Below, piece by piece: positions 1 to 6,496 of a stretch of DNA of 8,593 nucleotides (positions are counted from its first letter, which is position 1; every line of letters starts with the position of its first letter). The notes under the pieces were generated by a model, which searched no databases, was not told the DNA's origin, and saw only the letters and a program-made list of their open reading frames with translations. The translations under genes and the position numbers were made by a program. Origin of the DNA: Reyranella sp. (GTDB lineage: Bacteria > Pseudomonadota > Alphaproteobacteria > Reyranellales > Reyranellaceae). Location of the stretch: NCBI GenBank assembly GCA_004296815.1, contig SCVT01000340.1, positions 1 through 8,593 of the forward strand, read 5' to 3'.

Positions 1-953
1 CCGACATGCGGCAGCAGGCGCAGCTTGACCGGCAGGCGCTGCACCACCTTCACCCAGTTGCCCGAGGCGTTCTGCGGCGGCAGCACCGCGAACTCAGCAC
101 CGGTCGCCGGGCTCACGCTCTCGACCAGCGCCTCCCAGGTCACATCGGGATAGGTGTCGAGCACGACGGTGGCCTTCTGGCCGACACGGACGTGCGTCAG
201 CTCGGTCTCCTTGAAGTTCGCCTCCACCCACGGGCGGCTCAGCACCACCAGCGCGAAGAGCGGCGTCGATGCCCTCACCTGCTCGCCCTGCTGCAGGCGC
301 ATGTTGACCACGACTCCGTCGACCGGGGCGCGCACCGTCGTGCGCGCGAGGTCGAGCGCGGCGCGCTCGCGGGCGGCCTGCTTCTCGCGCACCATCGGGT
401 GCTGGTCGGCCGGCAGCTTGGGATCGCCATGCAGCGCCGCCAGCACGCGCTGCAGCTTCTCGCGGGCGGTCTGGACGCGGTCGGCGGCGCCGCGCGCCTC
501 GTTCAGCGCCTCGTCGCGCTTGCTGGCCGAGGTGATGCCCTTCAGCGCCAGCTCCTCTTGGCGCTCCCATTGGCGCTGCTGATAGGCCGCGCGGGCCTCG
601 GCATCGGAGAGTTCCGCGACGGCCTCGCGCCAGATGCCGCGCAGGCTCTCGACATGGGCCCGTGCCGCGTCGAGCTCGGCGTCGGCGCTGTCGAGCGCCA
701 GCCGGAACGGACGCGACTCGATGGTGAACAACGTGTCGCCGTTGGCGACCTGCGTATGGTCCTTCGCGAGCACGCGGCGGACCTGGCCCGAGACCTCGGG
801 CGAGACCTGAACGATATGCGCCTTCACATAGGCATTGTCGGTGGAAACGAAACGGCCGCCCGACAGCCACCACCAGCCGGCACCCGCGACCGCAACCAGC
901 GGCACCGCGAACAGCAGCACCAGACGCACTACCGGGACGGGCCGACGGCTCAC
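1..953 (-). CDS. EmrA-like HlyD-family membrane fusion (periplasmic adaptor) protein, 3' end cut off by window
   Basis: This is the periplasmic adaptor of a tripartite efflux pump. It would link an inner-membrane MFS transporter to an outer-membrane TolC-type channel. The 317 visible residues show a short cytoplasmic N-terminus, one membrane anchor (about residues 8-30), the first half of the lipoyl/barrel-sandwich domain (STDNAYVKAHIVQVSPEVSG, 37-56), and a long charged alpha-helical hairpin (about 85-200). The second lipoyl half follows (TTVRAPVDGVV, 205-215), then the EmrA-type end (SPATGAEFAVLPPQNASGNW, 281-300). EmrA proteins are roughly 350-400 residues long, so only a short C-terminus is missing. 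The start is GTG at 953-951, overlapping the TGA of the marR-type gene as GTGA. A GGGAG Shine-Dalgarno sequence at 965-961 lies 7 bases upstream, and the pair is probably translationally coupled. Its transporter partner is most likely the divergent MFS gene. Family assignment is firm; the substrate is unknown. Confidence 0.93.
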   Translation of the reverse strand, partial: MSRRPVPVVRLVLLFAVPLVAVAGAGWWWLSGGRFVSTDNAYVKAHIVQVSPEVSGQVRRVLAKDHTQVANGDTLFTIESRPFRLALDSADAELDAARAHVESLRGIWREAVAELSDAEARAAYQQRQWERQEELALKGITSASKRDEALNEARGAADRVQTAREKLQRVLAALHGDPKLPADQHPMVREKQAARERAALDLARTTVRAPVDGVVVNMRLQQGEQVRASTPLFALVVLSRPWVEANFKETELTHVRVGQKATVVLDTYPDVTWEALVESVSPATGAEFAVLPPQNASGNWVKVVQRLPVKLRLLPHV

Positions 954-1396
954 GGCACGGCTCCCGCGAGCGACTGGAGCTGGCCCTTCACCCGCGCGGC
1001 GAGCCGCGTGAACTGGTCGCGCTCGCTGGCCGACAGCGGCGCCAGCGCGTCGTCGACCGTCGCTTCGGCGATCGCCCACATCTCCTTGTGCGCCTTGCGC
1101 GCCTCTGGAGTGAGGTAGAGCCGGTTGATGCGGCGGTCCTCGATGTCGTCGCGGCGCTCGACCCAGCCGTTCTTCTGCATGCGGTCGATCATCCGGCCGG
1201 CGCTGGCGCGGTCGATCTCCAGCATCTCGGCCAGCTCGGTCTGGCTGGCGCCGGGCCGCCGGTAGAGGCGCGTCAGGACCAGCCACTGGGCGCGCGTCAG
1301 CCCGATGTCGCGGACCCGCCGGTCGAAGACCGTCCGGATCAGGCGCGCCACGTCGGACAGGACGTAGCCGATATATTCGTCGTCGTCGGGGTTCAA
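950..1396 (-). CDS. MarR-family winged helix-turn-helix transcriptional regulator
   Basis: A 148-residue repressor-type regulator of normal MarR length. The N-terminal helix (about 8-30) would form the dimer interface. The helix-turn-helix spans about 51-77 (SQTELAEMLEIDRASAGRMI and onward). The wing carries the family pattern R-R-D-D-x-x-D-R-R followed by LYLT (about 81-96), and the C-terminal helices (100-145) complete the dimer domain. MarR proteins bind palindromic operators as dimers and usually leave DNA when a phenolic or lipophilic ligand binds. The start is TTG at 1396-1394. The frame stays open upstream to a TAG at 1429-1427 but contains no ATG, GTG or TTG there, so this is the first possible start. 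The ribosome-binding site is weak. It overlaps the EmrA-like gene by 4 bases and is divergent from the MFS gene, so it probably represses both and itself through the palindrome at 1422-1440. The ligand cannot be read from sequence. Confidence 0.93.
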   Translation of the reverse strand: MNPDDDEYIGYVLSDVARLIRTVFDRRVRDIGLTRAQWLVLTRLYRRPGASQTELAEMLEIDRASAGRMIDRMQKNGWVERRDDIEDRRINRLYLTPEARKAHKEMWAIAEATVDDALAPLSASERDQFTRLAARVKGQLQSLAGAVP

Positions 1397-1410
1397 ACAG
1401 GTACTCGCCC

Positions 1411-1439
1411 AATATTGTTGTCTAGGCTACATTAGTCTA
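1411..1439 (-). promoter_or_regulatory. Weak candidate promoter for the marR-emrA transcript
   Basis: Reading the minus strand, TAGACT (1439-1434) could be a -35 and AATATT (1416-1411) a -10, separated by 17 bases; each matches 4 of 6 consensus positions. The -35 lies inside the palindrome, so repressor binding would block it. The predicted transcript would start only a few bases before the TTG codon, which is unusually short and lowers confidence. No convincing promoter was found for the plus-strand pump gene. Confidence 0.22.
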
Positions 1440-1440
1440 G
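1422..1440. promoter_or_regulatory. Candidate MarR-type operator (imperfect palindrome)
   Basis: CTAGGCTA-cat-TAGTCTAG is an inverted repeat with 8-base arms, 7 of 8 positions pairing, and a 3-base spacer. The centre is unpaired and the total length is 19 bases, which fits the size of sites bound by MarR dimers. It lies in the 47-base gap between the divergent regulator and pump genes and ends 3 bases before the pump ATG. The same stretch contains a direct repeat GTCTAGGC at 1420-1427 and 1435-1442. The palindrome is seen directly; its role as operator is inferred from position. Confidence 0.6.
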
Positions 1441-1443
1441 GCC

Positions 1444-2988
1444 ATGAGTTCAAGCGCCCCCACAGCCGACGCCATCGCCGCCGATTCCGAGGAAAAAGGC
1501 ACCTCGCTCGGGCGGCGGGTGCTGATTCTGGTGATGGTCGTGCTGGGCTCGACCCTCTACGCCACGACGCTGCTGATCGCCTCGACGCTCCTGCCCCAGA
1601 TGCAGGGCACGATGTCGGCGACCCAGGACGAGATCGCCTGGGCGATGACCTTCAACATCCTGGCGACCGCCGTCGCCACGCCAATGACCGGCTGGCTGTC
1701 GGCCCGCTTCGGGCGGCGCGAAACCATGATCTGGTCGGTCTTCGCCTTCACCTTCACGACCTTCATGTGCGGCCTGGCCGACTCGCTGGAGACGCTGATC
1801 CTGTGGCGCGTGCTGCAGGGCGCGCTGGGGGCGCCGGTGATCCCGCTGTCGCAGACCATCCTGCTCGACACTTTCCCCAAGCGGCAGCAGGGCCTCGTGA
1901 CGTCGATCTTCGGCATGGCCGTGGTCATCGGCCCGGTGATCGGCCCGACCGTCGGCGGCATGCTGTCGGAACTCTATTCGTGGCGCTGGGCCTTCTACAT
2001 GATCGTGCCGGTTGGCGTGATCTCGTTCATCGGGCTGCGCTTCACGCTCCCTTACGATCGGCCCACGGGCCGCGTGTCGCTGGACTGGACCGGCTTCCTC
2101 TCGCTCTCCGTCGCCATCGCCTGCGTGCAGCTCGTGCTCTCGCGCGGCCAGAGACTCGACTGGTTCGACTCGACGGAGATCCTGATCGAGACCTTCGTCG
2201 CGGTCCTCGCCTTCTGGATCTTCGTAGCCCACAGCCTGACCGCCCAACGGCCGTTCCTGAACCTCAAGCTGCTGCTCGACCGCAACTACGCGATCGGGCT
2301 GGTCCTGGTGCTGATCTACGGCATGCTGAACTTCACGCCCATGGTGCTGCTGCCGCCGCTGCTGCAGCAGCACGCCGGCTTTCCCGACGCGCTGATCGGC
2401 GAGGTCATCGCCGCGCGCGGCATCGGCGCCACCATCGGCTTCTTCCTCGCGATCTTCGTCGGCCGCATGGACCCGCGCATCGGCCTGATCGGCGGCTTCG
2501 CCCTGCAGACCATCTCCGGCGTCTGGCTGATGACCTTCGATCTCAACGTCGACATGACGACCCTGATGCTGAACAGCCTGGTCCAGGGCATCGCGATCGG
2601 AGTCATCTGGGTGCCGCTCACCCTCGTCACCTTCTCGAACGTCAGCGCAGCCAACCTCGCGGAAGGCACCGCGGTCTATCACCTCCTGCGCAACATCGGC
2701 TCGAGCTTCTTCATCTCGATCTGCGTCGCCGAGATCGTGCGCGCCACCAGCGCCAACTACAGCCGCATGGTCGAGCTGGTGAACCCGTTCAACAAGGCGC
2801 TGGCGCTTCCCTGGGTGACCGGCGGCTGGGATTTCGAGACCGTGCAAGGCCTCGCGCGCCTCTCCAAGGAGATCGGCCGGCAGTCGGCGATGCTGGGCTA
2901 CATCAACGCCTTCGGCCTTTACACCGCCTGCTCGCTGATGGCGATCCCGCTGATCCTGCTGATCGGCCGCCGCGCACGCCGCGCCTAG
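1444..2988 (+). CDS. DHA2/EmrB-like major facilitator superfamily efflux transporter
   Basis: A 514-residue inner-membrane drug:proton antiporter of the DHA2 group, normal length for a 14-TM member. Hydrophobic segments run from about residue 24 to 508. Motif A follows TM2 (GWLSARFGRRETM, 83-95). The antiporter motif C region is GMAVVIGPVIGPTVGG (157-172), followed by the DHA2 signature SWRWAFYMIVPVG (179-191). TM1 reads STLYATTLLIASTLLPQMQ (36-54); the acidic residue of the usual LDxTIVNVALP motif is replaced. The start is ATG at 1444; the only Shine-Dalgarno-like bases are an AGG 2 bases upstream, so initiation may be weak. It would pair with the EmrA-like adaptor on the opposite strand, although emrA and emrB genes are usually collinear. 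The stop TAG shares CTAG with the stop of the convergent flavoenzyme gene. Substrate unknown. Confidence 0.95.
   Translation: MSSSAPTADAIAADSEEKGTSLGRRVLILVMVVLGSTLYATTLLIASTLLPQMQGTMSATQDEIAWAMTFNILATAVATPMTGWLSARFGRRETMIWSVFAFTFTTFMCGLADSLETLILWRVLQGALGAPVIPLSQTILLDTFPKRQQGLVTSIFGMAVVIGPVIGPTVGGMLSELYSWRWAFYMIVPVGVISFIGLRFTLPYDRPTGRVSLDWTGFLSLSVAIACVQLVLSRGQRLDWFDSTEILIETFVAVLAFWIFVAHSLTAQRPFLNLKLLLDRNYAIGLVLVLIYGMLNFTPMVLLPPLLQQHAGFPDALIGEVIAARGIGATIGFFLAIFVGRMDPRIGLIGGFALQTISGVWLMTFDLNVDMTTLMLNSLVQGIAIGVIWVPLTLVTFSNVSAANLAEGTAVYHLLRNIGSSFFISICVAEIVRATSANYSRMVELVNPFNKALALPWVTGGWDFETVQGLARLSKEIGRQSAMLGYINAFGLYTACSLMAIPLILLIGRRARRA
2985..2988. other. CTAG shared as stop codon by two convergent genes
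   Basis: The plus-strand pump gene ends with TAG at 2986-2988 and the minus-strand flavoenzyme gene ends with TAG at 2987-2985. The palindromic tetranucleotide CTAG supplies both stops, so the two coding regions overlap by 4 bases tail to tail. No hairpin plus T-run terminator can fit between them and none is obvious just beyond. Transcripts probably run into each other's 3' ends. Confidence 0.93.
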
Positions 2989-4223
2989 CTCCGGCGCAGC
3001 ATCTCCTTCGCGACCAGCCGCGCTGCCGGTCCGCTGCGTGCCGCAGCACTGGACTTCACCATGTTGCCGATCTCGAAGCGCAGCAGATGCACCTCGGGAT
3101 GGAGCGCCGCCGCCCGGCGCATGGCCTCCGAGCCCTGGAGCATCCGCTCGAAGCCCGGGGGCCGCTCGCCCTCGGTGCGCGGATATTCGAGGTCGGTCGC
3201 TGCGGCCATCCCCCAGGCCTGCCCGCTCACCTCGGCCGCGCGCGGCAGATAGGCTGCCGCGACGTCGTCGAGGTTCTTCGATGCCGCGAGCGCCTCGCGC
3301 AGCGCCACCGCATGGCCCGCCGCCACCGACATGCCCTGCCCGAAGGTCGGGTTGAAGCTCGAGATGCAGTCGCCGATCGGCAGCACGCGCGGCGGCAGCC
3401 GATCCACGGCCCGCTCGAAATGCCGCCAGGTCGCCCGCGCGATGCGGTAGCTCGAAAACGGCCCCAGCGGCACCGCCTCGGCCAGGCGGTCCGCGATGTC
3501 GGGCACCGGCAGCGACGCGGCACGGGCGCGGAAGCCTTCGAGGTCGGTCGGCACCTTGTTGTCGAAACGGCTGCACAGCGTGATCAGCCACTCGTCGTTC
3601 TCGACCGGGCAGACCAGCCCGTAGCGGTCGTCGGGCGGCAGCGGGATGCAGCCGATGAAGCGGCCCTCGCCGCGGAAGCGCGGCGGCTTGGCGAAGCGCG
3701 CCGATGTGTAGTTGACCTCGATGCCGAGCGAGGTTGCGGGCACGTCGACATCGCCCAGCAGCCGGTCGCCCCGTCCCGTCGCGACGACCACAAGGTCGGT
3801 ATCTTTCGGCAGAGCGTCGACGGCCGTGCGGTCGCGAAACTCCACCTTGTCCAGTGCCATCACCTGTCGCCGCAGCGCATGTTCATAGGCAGGCCGGCTC
3901 ATCATGAGCTGGCTGTGGCCGAGGTCGCGCATGGCCTGCCAGGCATCGCGCTCCCACATGGACACGTCCTCGGCCTGCCGCACCTCGACCGCGCCAGCCG
4001 CCAGCAGAGCCGCGCGCGTGCCGGGCAGAAGCCTTTCGAGCCATATCTCGCCGCCCTTCAGCAGGATGTGCACCTGGGTGTCCTGCGCCGTCCCCTTGCG
4101 TGGCCGGGGCCCCGTCGGCAGGTCGTCCTTGTCGAAGACGACGACCCCGTCGAAGAACGGCGAGACGGCAGCTGCCGCCGCAAGTCCCGCGATGCCCGCG
4201 CCGATGACGACGGCGCGCGTCAT
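2985..4223 (-). CDS. FAD-dependent monooxygenase/epoxidase-like oxidoreductase (Lsd18/LasC-like)
   Basis: A 412-residue flavoenzyme with group-A (PHBH-fold) features. The N-terminal Rossmann motif is VIGAGIAGLAAAAA (6-19), with an acidic strand end (VVVFDKDDLP, 27-36). A mid-protein FAD segment reads DLVVVATGRGDR (143-154). The GD motif is IGDCISSFNPTFGQGMSVAA (283-302), with the typical later Pro and GQG. The N-terminal stretch PRPRKGTAQDTQVHILL (39-55) and the GD motif resemble the family that includes the polyether epoxidase Lsd18/LasC. Related enzymes epoxidise or hydroxylate lipid-like substrates using NAD(P)H and oxygen. It is the last gene of the minus-strand operon. Its ATG overlaps the stop of the preceding small membrane protein gene as ATGA. 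In this setting a role on a polyprenyl chain is possible but unproven. A reductase or desaturase activity, as in geranylgeranyl-reductase-like enzymes, cannot be excluded. Confidence 0.88.
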   Translation of the reverse strand: MTRAVVIGAGIAGLAAAAAVSPFFDGVVVFDKDDLPTGPRPRKGTAQDTQVHILLKGGEIWLERLLPGTRAALLAAGAVEVRQAEDVSMWERDAWQAMRDLGHSQLMMSRPAYEHALRRQVMALDKVEFRDRTAVDALPKDTDLVVVATGRGDRLLGDVDVPATSLGIEVNYTSARFAKPPRFRGEGRFIGCIPLPPDDRYGLVCPVENDEWLITLCSRFDNKVPTDLEGFRARAASLPVPDIADRLAEAVPLGPFSSYRIARATWRHFERAVDRLPPRVLPIGDCISSFNPTFGQGMSVAAGHAVALREALAASKNLDDVAAAYLPRAAEVSGQAWGMAAATDLEYPRTEGERPPGFERMLQGSEAMRRAAALHPEVHLLRFEIGNMVKSSAAARSGPAARLVAKEMLRRS

Positions 4224-4540
4224 GTCCCGCTCTTTGCCAGCCGATAGGCCGTGCGCGCCTCCTTGGCGGCCTTCAGCGCCTTGTCGCGCCTGCCGGCGGC
4301 GCGGGAGTCGAGCTCGTACATCGCCAAGGCCACGACGAGGAAGGCGCCGCCCAGGACGTAGTAGTGCCAGTCGACGAAGTAGAGGCGACCTGCGACGACC
4401 AGCAGCGGCACCGGGACGAAGGTCATGGAGAAGCGCAGCCAGGTCCCGCGATTGTAGGTGCGCACCGCCGCGCGCGCCTCGGCATGGGCTTCGAACACCC
4501 GGCGTTTCAGCGTCTCGACCTCGGCTGGCTGGCTCTGCAC
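4220..4540 (-). CDS. Small two-TM membrane protein of unknown function
   Basis: I do not recognise the family. The 106-residue protein has a charged, helix-prone N-terminus (1-30, rich in Ala, Glu and Arg). Two hydrophobic segments follow (about 36-50 and 59-76) around a short loop with aromatic residues (RLYFVDWHYY, 52-61). A basic Ala/Lys/Arg-rich C-terminal helix (79-103) completes it. By the positive-inside rule both ends should be cytoplasmic. The open frame extends upstream to 4675, but that part lies inside the glycosyltransferase gene. I chose GTG at 4540-4538 because it comes 16 bases after the glycosyltransferase stop and has AAGG at 4552-4549 region, about 8 bases before it. The 3' end overlaps the flavoenzyme ATG as ATGA. 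Its position between two enzyme genes suggests an accessory membrane partner, which is inference only. Confidence 0.75.
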   Translation of the reverse strand: MQSQPAEVETLKRRVFEAHAEARAAVRTYNRGTWLRFSMTFVPVPLLVVAGRLYFVDWHYYVLGGAFLVVALAMYELDSRAAGRRDKALKAAKEARTAYRLAKSGT

Positions 4541-4556
4541 CCTGGAGACCTTAACA

Positions 4557-6113
4557 TCAAGATCGTCCGCGCCGGAACGACGCCATGGCCGTAAAAATCT
4601 GCCGCGCGCTGAACGCCAAAGCGAGGAAGAGGATCGGCTCGATCGAATAGCGCATGCGATGCGTCTCGTAGGCACTCACCCAGTGCGGCACGGTCAGGAA
4701 CAGCACCACCGCGAGCGCCGGGAGAATCCAGTCCACGGCGATTTCTCCGCCACGAACCAGCCGCAAGCATTCGGCGGTCGCCAGGACCATTACGATCATG
4801 ACGGCGAGCGGAACCAGCAGCAGATGGGGCGGCGACGTCGATGCGACTCTCCACAGTGCCCATCGCCAGCCAGTTCGCGTTCCTGCGTCCGGCGCGAGCA
4901 CAGCCCGCGGATCGTAGAGCGCGACCACACTCCACGCGGCGACGTAACTCCGCGGAACGGCACGCGACGGATGCCCGTCCTCCCATGACGGAACGCCGAA
5001 GAAGGTGAGATAGCTCGACGCCACCCGTCGCAGGTAGAGAGGCCAGTAGTAGGCCAGTGCCGTGCGGGCGTCAGCGGCAAGGTCCTTCGAGTAGCCGGGA
5101 ATCGAGTGATGGTTGTAGTTGAGATCGCCGCCGGCCTTCTTGCGCACCGCACACAAGGCGATGGGCATGCTGCCCGCGCTGCCGCAGTCGGCTGCGGCCT
5201 CTGCCCAGGAGGTCCACGTCCCGTCCTCGGCAAGCGCCCGTGTCGTGGCAGAGAACTCACCGCGCGCCACCCTGGCCTTGAAGTCGGCGACAAAATCGGG
5301 GTGATCGCCATGGTCTGCCGGCAGCAGAGGCAGAACGATGGTCGCGAGATTCATGCCCGGCCACGAGCTGGGTGAGAAGGAACCGAACTGTATGTAGTTC
5401 TTCGCGTAGAGAGCAAAGACCATGGCGATCGCAACGACGCCGATGCCGGCGTCGCGCCAGCGTACGCCGTGACGTGCAGCGCTGGCCAACCAGATGGCCA
5501 CAAGAGCGACGATGACCCAGCCGAGATGGAAGAGTGCTCGCAACAACGCCAGCGCAACCAGGCAGGCCACCAGGCCGGCAAACGACTGGGTCGCGCGCAG
5601 CGACAGATAGCGCGACGAGAAGTACATCGCGGCGAGCAGCAGCGCCGCCTCGAGGTGCGGATAGAAGAACCAGTGCTCGAAGATCAGCACCTGCGGCAGG
5701 ATGCCGAACAGAGCTGCGCCGATGCCGCTTGCCACCCCGCCGTAGCCGAAGCACCGCAGGAAGTGGAACACCAGCGCGACCATCGTGACGGTGGTCGCGA
5801 GGAAGAACACGTGCAGGAACGGCTCGGTCAGGACCGGAGGAAGCGCAAGCGCTACGGCCAGCAGGCCATTCAACAGCGGCGGCTGCGCATGCAGTGCGTT
5901 GAGCGACTCGAGCGGACGAAGACGCAACACTTCAAGGTCGAGGAGCTGCCATTGTTGGGGCAACACGTCGAACACGAAGCCGTGCTGAAGGTAGAAAGCC
6001 ACACGCAGGCCGGCACAGACGACCAGCGCGAGGTACAGTGGCGTCTCGCGGAGTGTTTCGCCGAATGGCCGACTTGCCTGCATCCTCCTCGCGTCTCGCT
6101 CCCCGTCGCTCAT
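4557..6113 (-). CDS. GT-C type integral membrane glycosyltransferase (PMT/ArnT-like, glycosyltransferase 39 family-like)
   Basis: A 518-residue polytopic inner-membrane protein of the size usual for GT-C enzymes that use polyprenyl-phosphate sugars and act on the periplasmic side. The first TM is at about 24-42. The first external loop holds acidic residues (D49, D59, E61) and the tract LNALHAQPPLLNGLL (71-85), which matches the PMT-family His/Gln-Pro-Pro-Leu element. Many hydrophobic segments follow between 88 and 240. A hydrophilic stretch at about 263-355 contains C310 and C321 and NYNHHSIPGYS (332-342). More TM segments follow. The C-terminal region has ETHRMRYSIEPILF (483-496), like the E-x-x-R-x-R-Y-x-x-x-P element seen in this family. 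The ATG overlaps the gtrA-type stop as ATGA; a second ATG ten codons on has AGGAGG directly abutting it, too close to work as a Shine-Dalgarno. Donor and acceptor are not known; the operon suggests a polyprenyl-phosphate pentose. Confidence 0.87.
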   Translation of the reverse strand: MSDGERDARRMQASRPFGETLRETPLYLALVVCAGLRVAFYLQHGFVFDVLPQQWQLLDLEVLRLRPLESLNALHAQPPLLNGLLAVALALPPVLTEPFLHVFFLATTVTMVALVFHFLRCFGYGGVASGIGAALFGILPQVLIFEHWFFYPHLEAALLLAAMYFSSRYLSLRATQSFAGLVACLVALALLRALFHLGWVIVALVAIWLASAARHGVRWRDAGIGVVAIAMVFALYAKNYIQFGSFSPSSWPGMNLATIVLPLLPADHGDHPDFVADFKARVARGEFSATTRALAEDGTWTSWAEAAADCGSAGSMPIALCAVRKKAGGDLNYNHHSIPGYSKDLAADARTALAYYWPLYLRRVASSYLTFFGVPSWEDGHPSRAVPRSYVAAWSVVALYDPRAVLAPDAGTRTGWRWALWRVASTSPPHLLLVPLAVMIVMVLATAECLRLVRGGEIAVDWILPALAVVLFLTVPHWVSAYETHRMRYSIEPILFLALAFSARQIFTAMASFRRGRS

Positions 6114-6496
6114 CGCCGGACGCGAAAGACGAAGGTGGCGTTCAAGGCGAAGTTGACCAGGAAAGCGACACCGATCCCCGCAACCTTGGCGACGAACGGC
6201 GGGATGCCGAGCCAGTGGATGATGCCGAGGGTCGTGCCCATGTTCACGGCCAGACCGACCAGGGCGAAGACGAAGAAAAGGAAGAAGCCGGCCACGGTCC
6301 TCCCCTGTCCAAAAGCGAAGCGGCTGGTCAGGACGTAGTTGACAACGGCGGCGACGCAGAAGCTTGCGGAGCCGGCGATCGCGACCCCGACGCCGGCCGC
6401 AAGCAGCAACGCGAAGCCACCGGCATCGACGATCGCCGCCGCGCCGCCGGTCATGCCGTAGCGCAGCAGTCTCTCGAGCGTTTCACGTGCCTTCAT
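6110..6496 (-). CDS. GtrA-family four-TM membrane protein (putative polyprenyl-phosphate-sugar flippase)
   Basis: A 128-residue protein of the GtrA/DPMS-like family, normal length, with four TM segments at about 18-35, 38-55, 68-88 and 99-122. Typical family features are the start RLLRYGMTGGAAAIVDAGGF (9-28), VVNYVLTSRFAFG (51-63) and VNFALNATFVFRVRR at the C-terminus (114-128), ending in a basic tail. GtrA proteins are thought to help move undecaprenyl- or decaprenyl-phosphate-linked sugars across the inner membrane; Rv3789 of mycobacteria has been discussed in this role or as an anchor for arabinan synthesis. The open frame extends upstream through the HAD gene, but the ATG at 6496-6494 overlaps that gene's TGA as ATGA and begins at the conserved N-terminus. 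No clear Shine-Dalgarno is present, consistent with coupling. The downstream ATGA overlap with a GT-C gene is the classic partner arrangement. Confidence 0.9.
   Translation of the reverse strand: MKARETLERLLRYGMTGGAAAIVDAGGFALLLAAGVGVAIAGSASFCVAAVVNYVLTSRFAFGQGRTVAGFFLFFVFALVGLAVNMGTTLGIIHWLGIPPFVAKVAGIGVAFLVNFALNATFVFRVRR

Noticed and set aside
94..873. Minus-strand 259-codon frame within the adaptor gene
   Set aside because: It is offset from the real frame, which starts at GTG 953 and gives the complete lipoyl and hairpin pattern of EmrA. This one is Arg/Gly/Ala-rich noise.
6..1118. Plus-strand open frame of 370 codons antisense to the adaptor and marR-type genes
   Set aside because: The opposite strand encodes unmistakable HlyD and MarR proteins; this frame is Leu/Arg/Ala/His-rich with no motif.
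1410..1417. Perfect 8-base palindrome CAATATTG in the divergent gap
   Set aside because: Too short to call an operator on its own, and its A/T content may simply reflect a promoter -10. The 19-base palindrome beside it is the better candidate.
2940..3060. Possible rho-independent terminator at the convergent gene ends
   Set aside because: Several GC-rich complementary words exist, but there is no clean stem-loop followed by a T-run on either strand.
1450..3591. Long minus-strand open frame (713 codons) antisense to the pump gene
   Set aside because: Low-complexity charged composition (His, Gln, Asp, Arg, Gly) with no recognisable fold. It covers nearly all of the well-supported MFS gene on the opposite strand.
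1767..4247. Very long plus-strand open frame (826 codons) running through the pump gene and antisense to the flavoenzyme gene
   Set aside because: Its translation is dominated by Arg, Ala, Pro, His and Asp without domain motifs, and it conflicts with two genes carrying clear family signatures. It is a high-GC shadow frame.
4541..4675. N-terminal extension of the small two-TM protein to an ATG at 4675
   Set aside because: It would overlap the conserved C-terminus of the glycosyltransferase, and it is a Ser/Arg-rich stretch. The GTG at 4540 follows the glycosyltransferase stop.
5469..6338. Plus-strand 289-codon frame antisense to the glycosyltransferase and GtrA genes
   Set aside because: Gln/Arg/Glu/His-rich shadow translation without motifs, opposite two membrane proteins with clear signatures.
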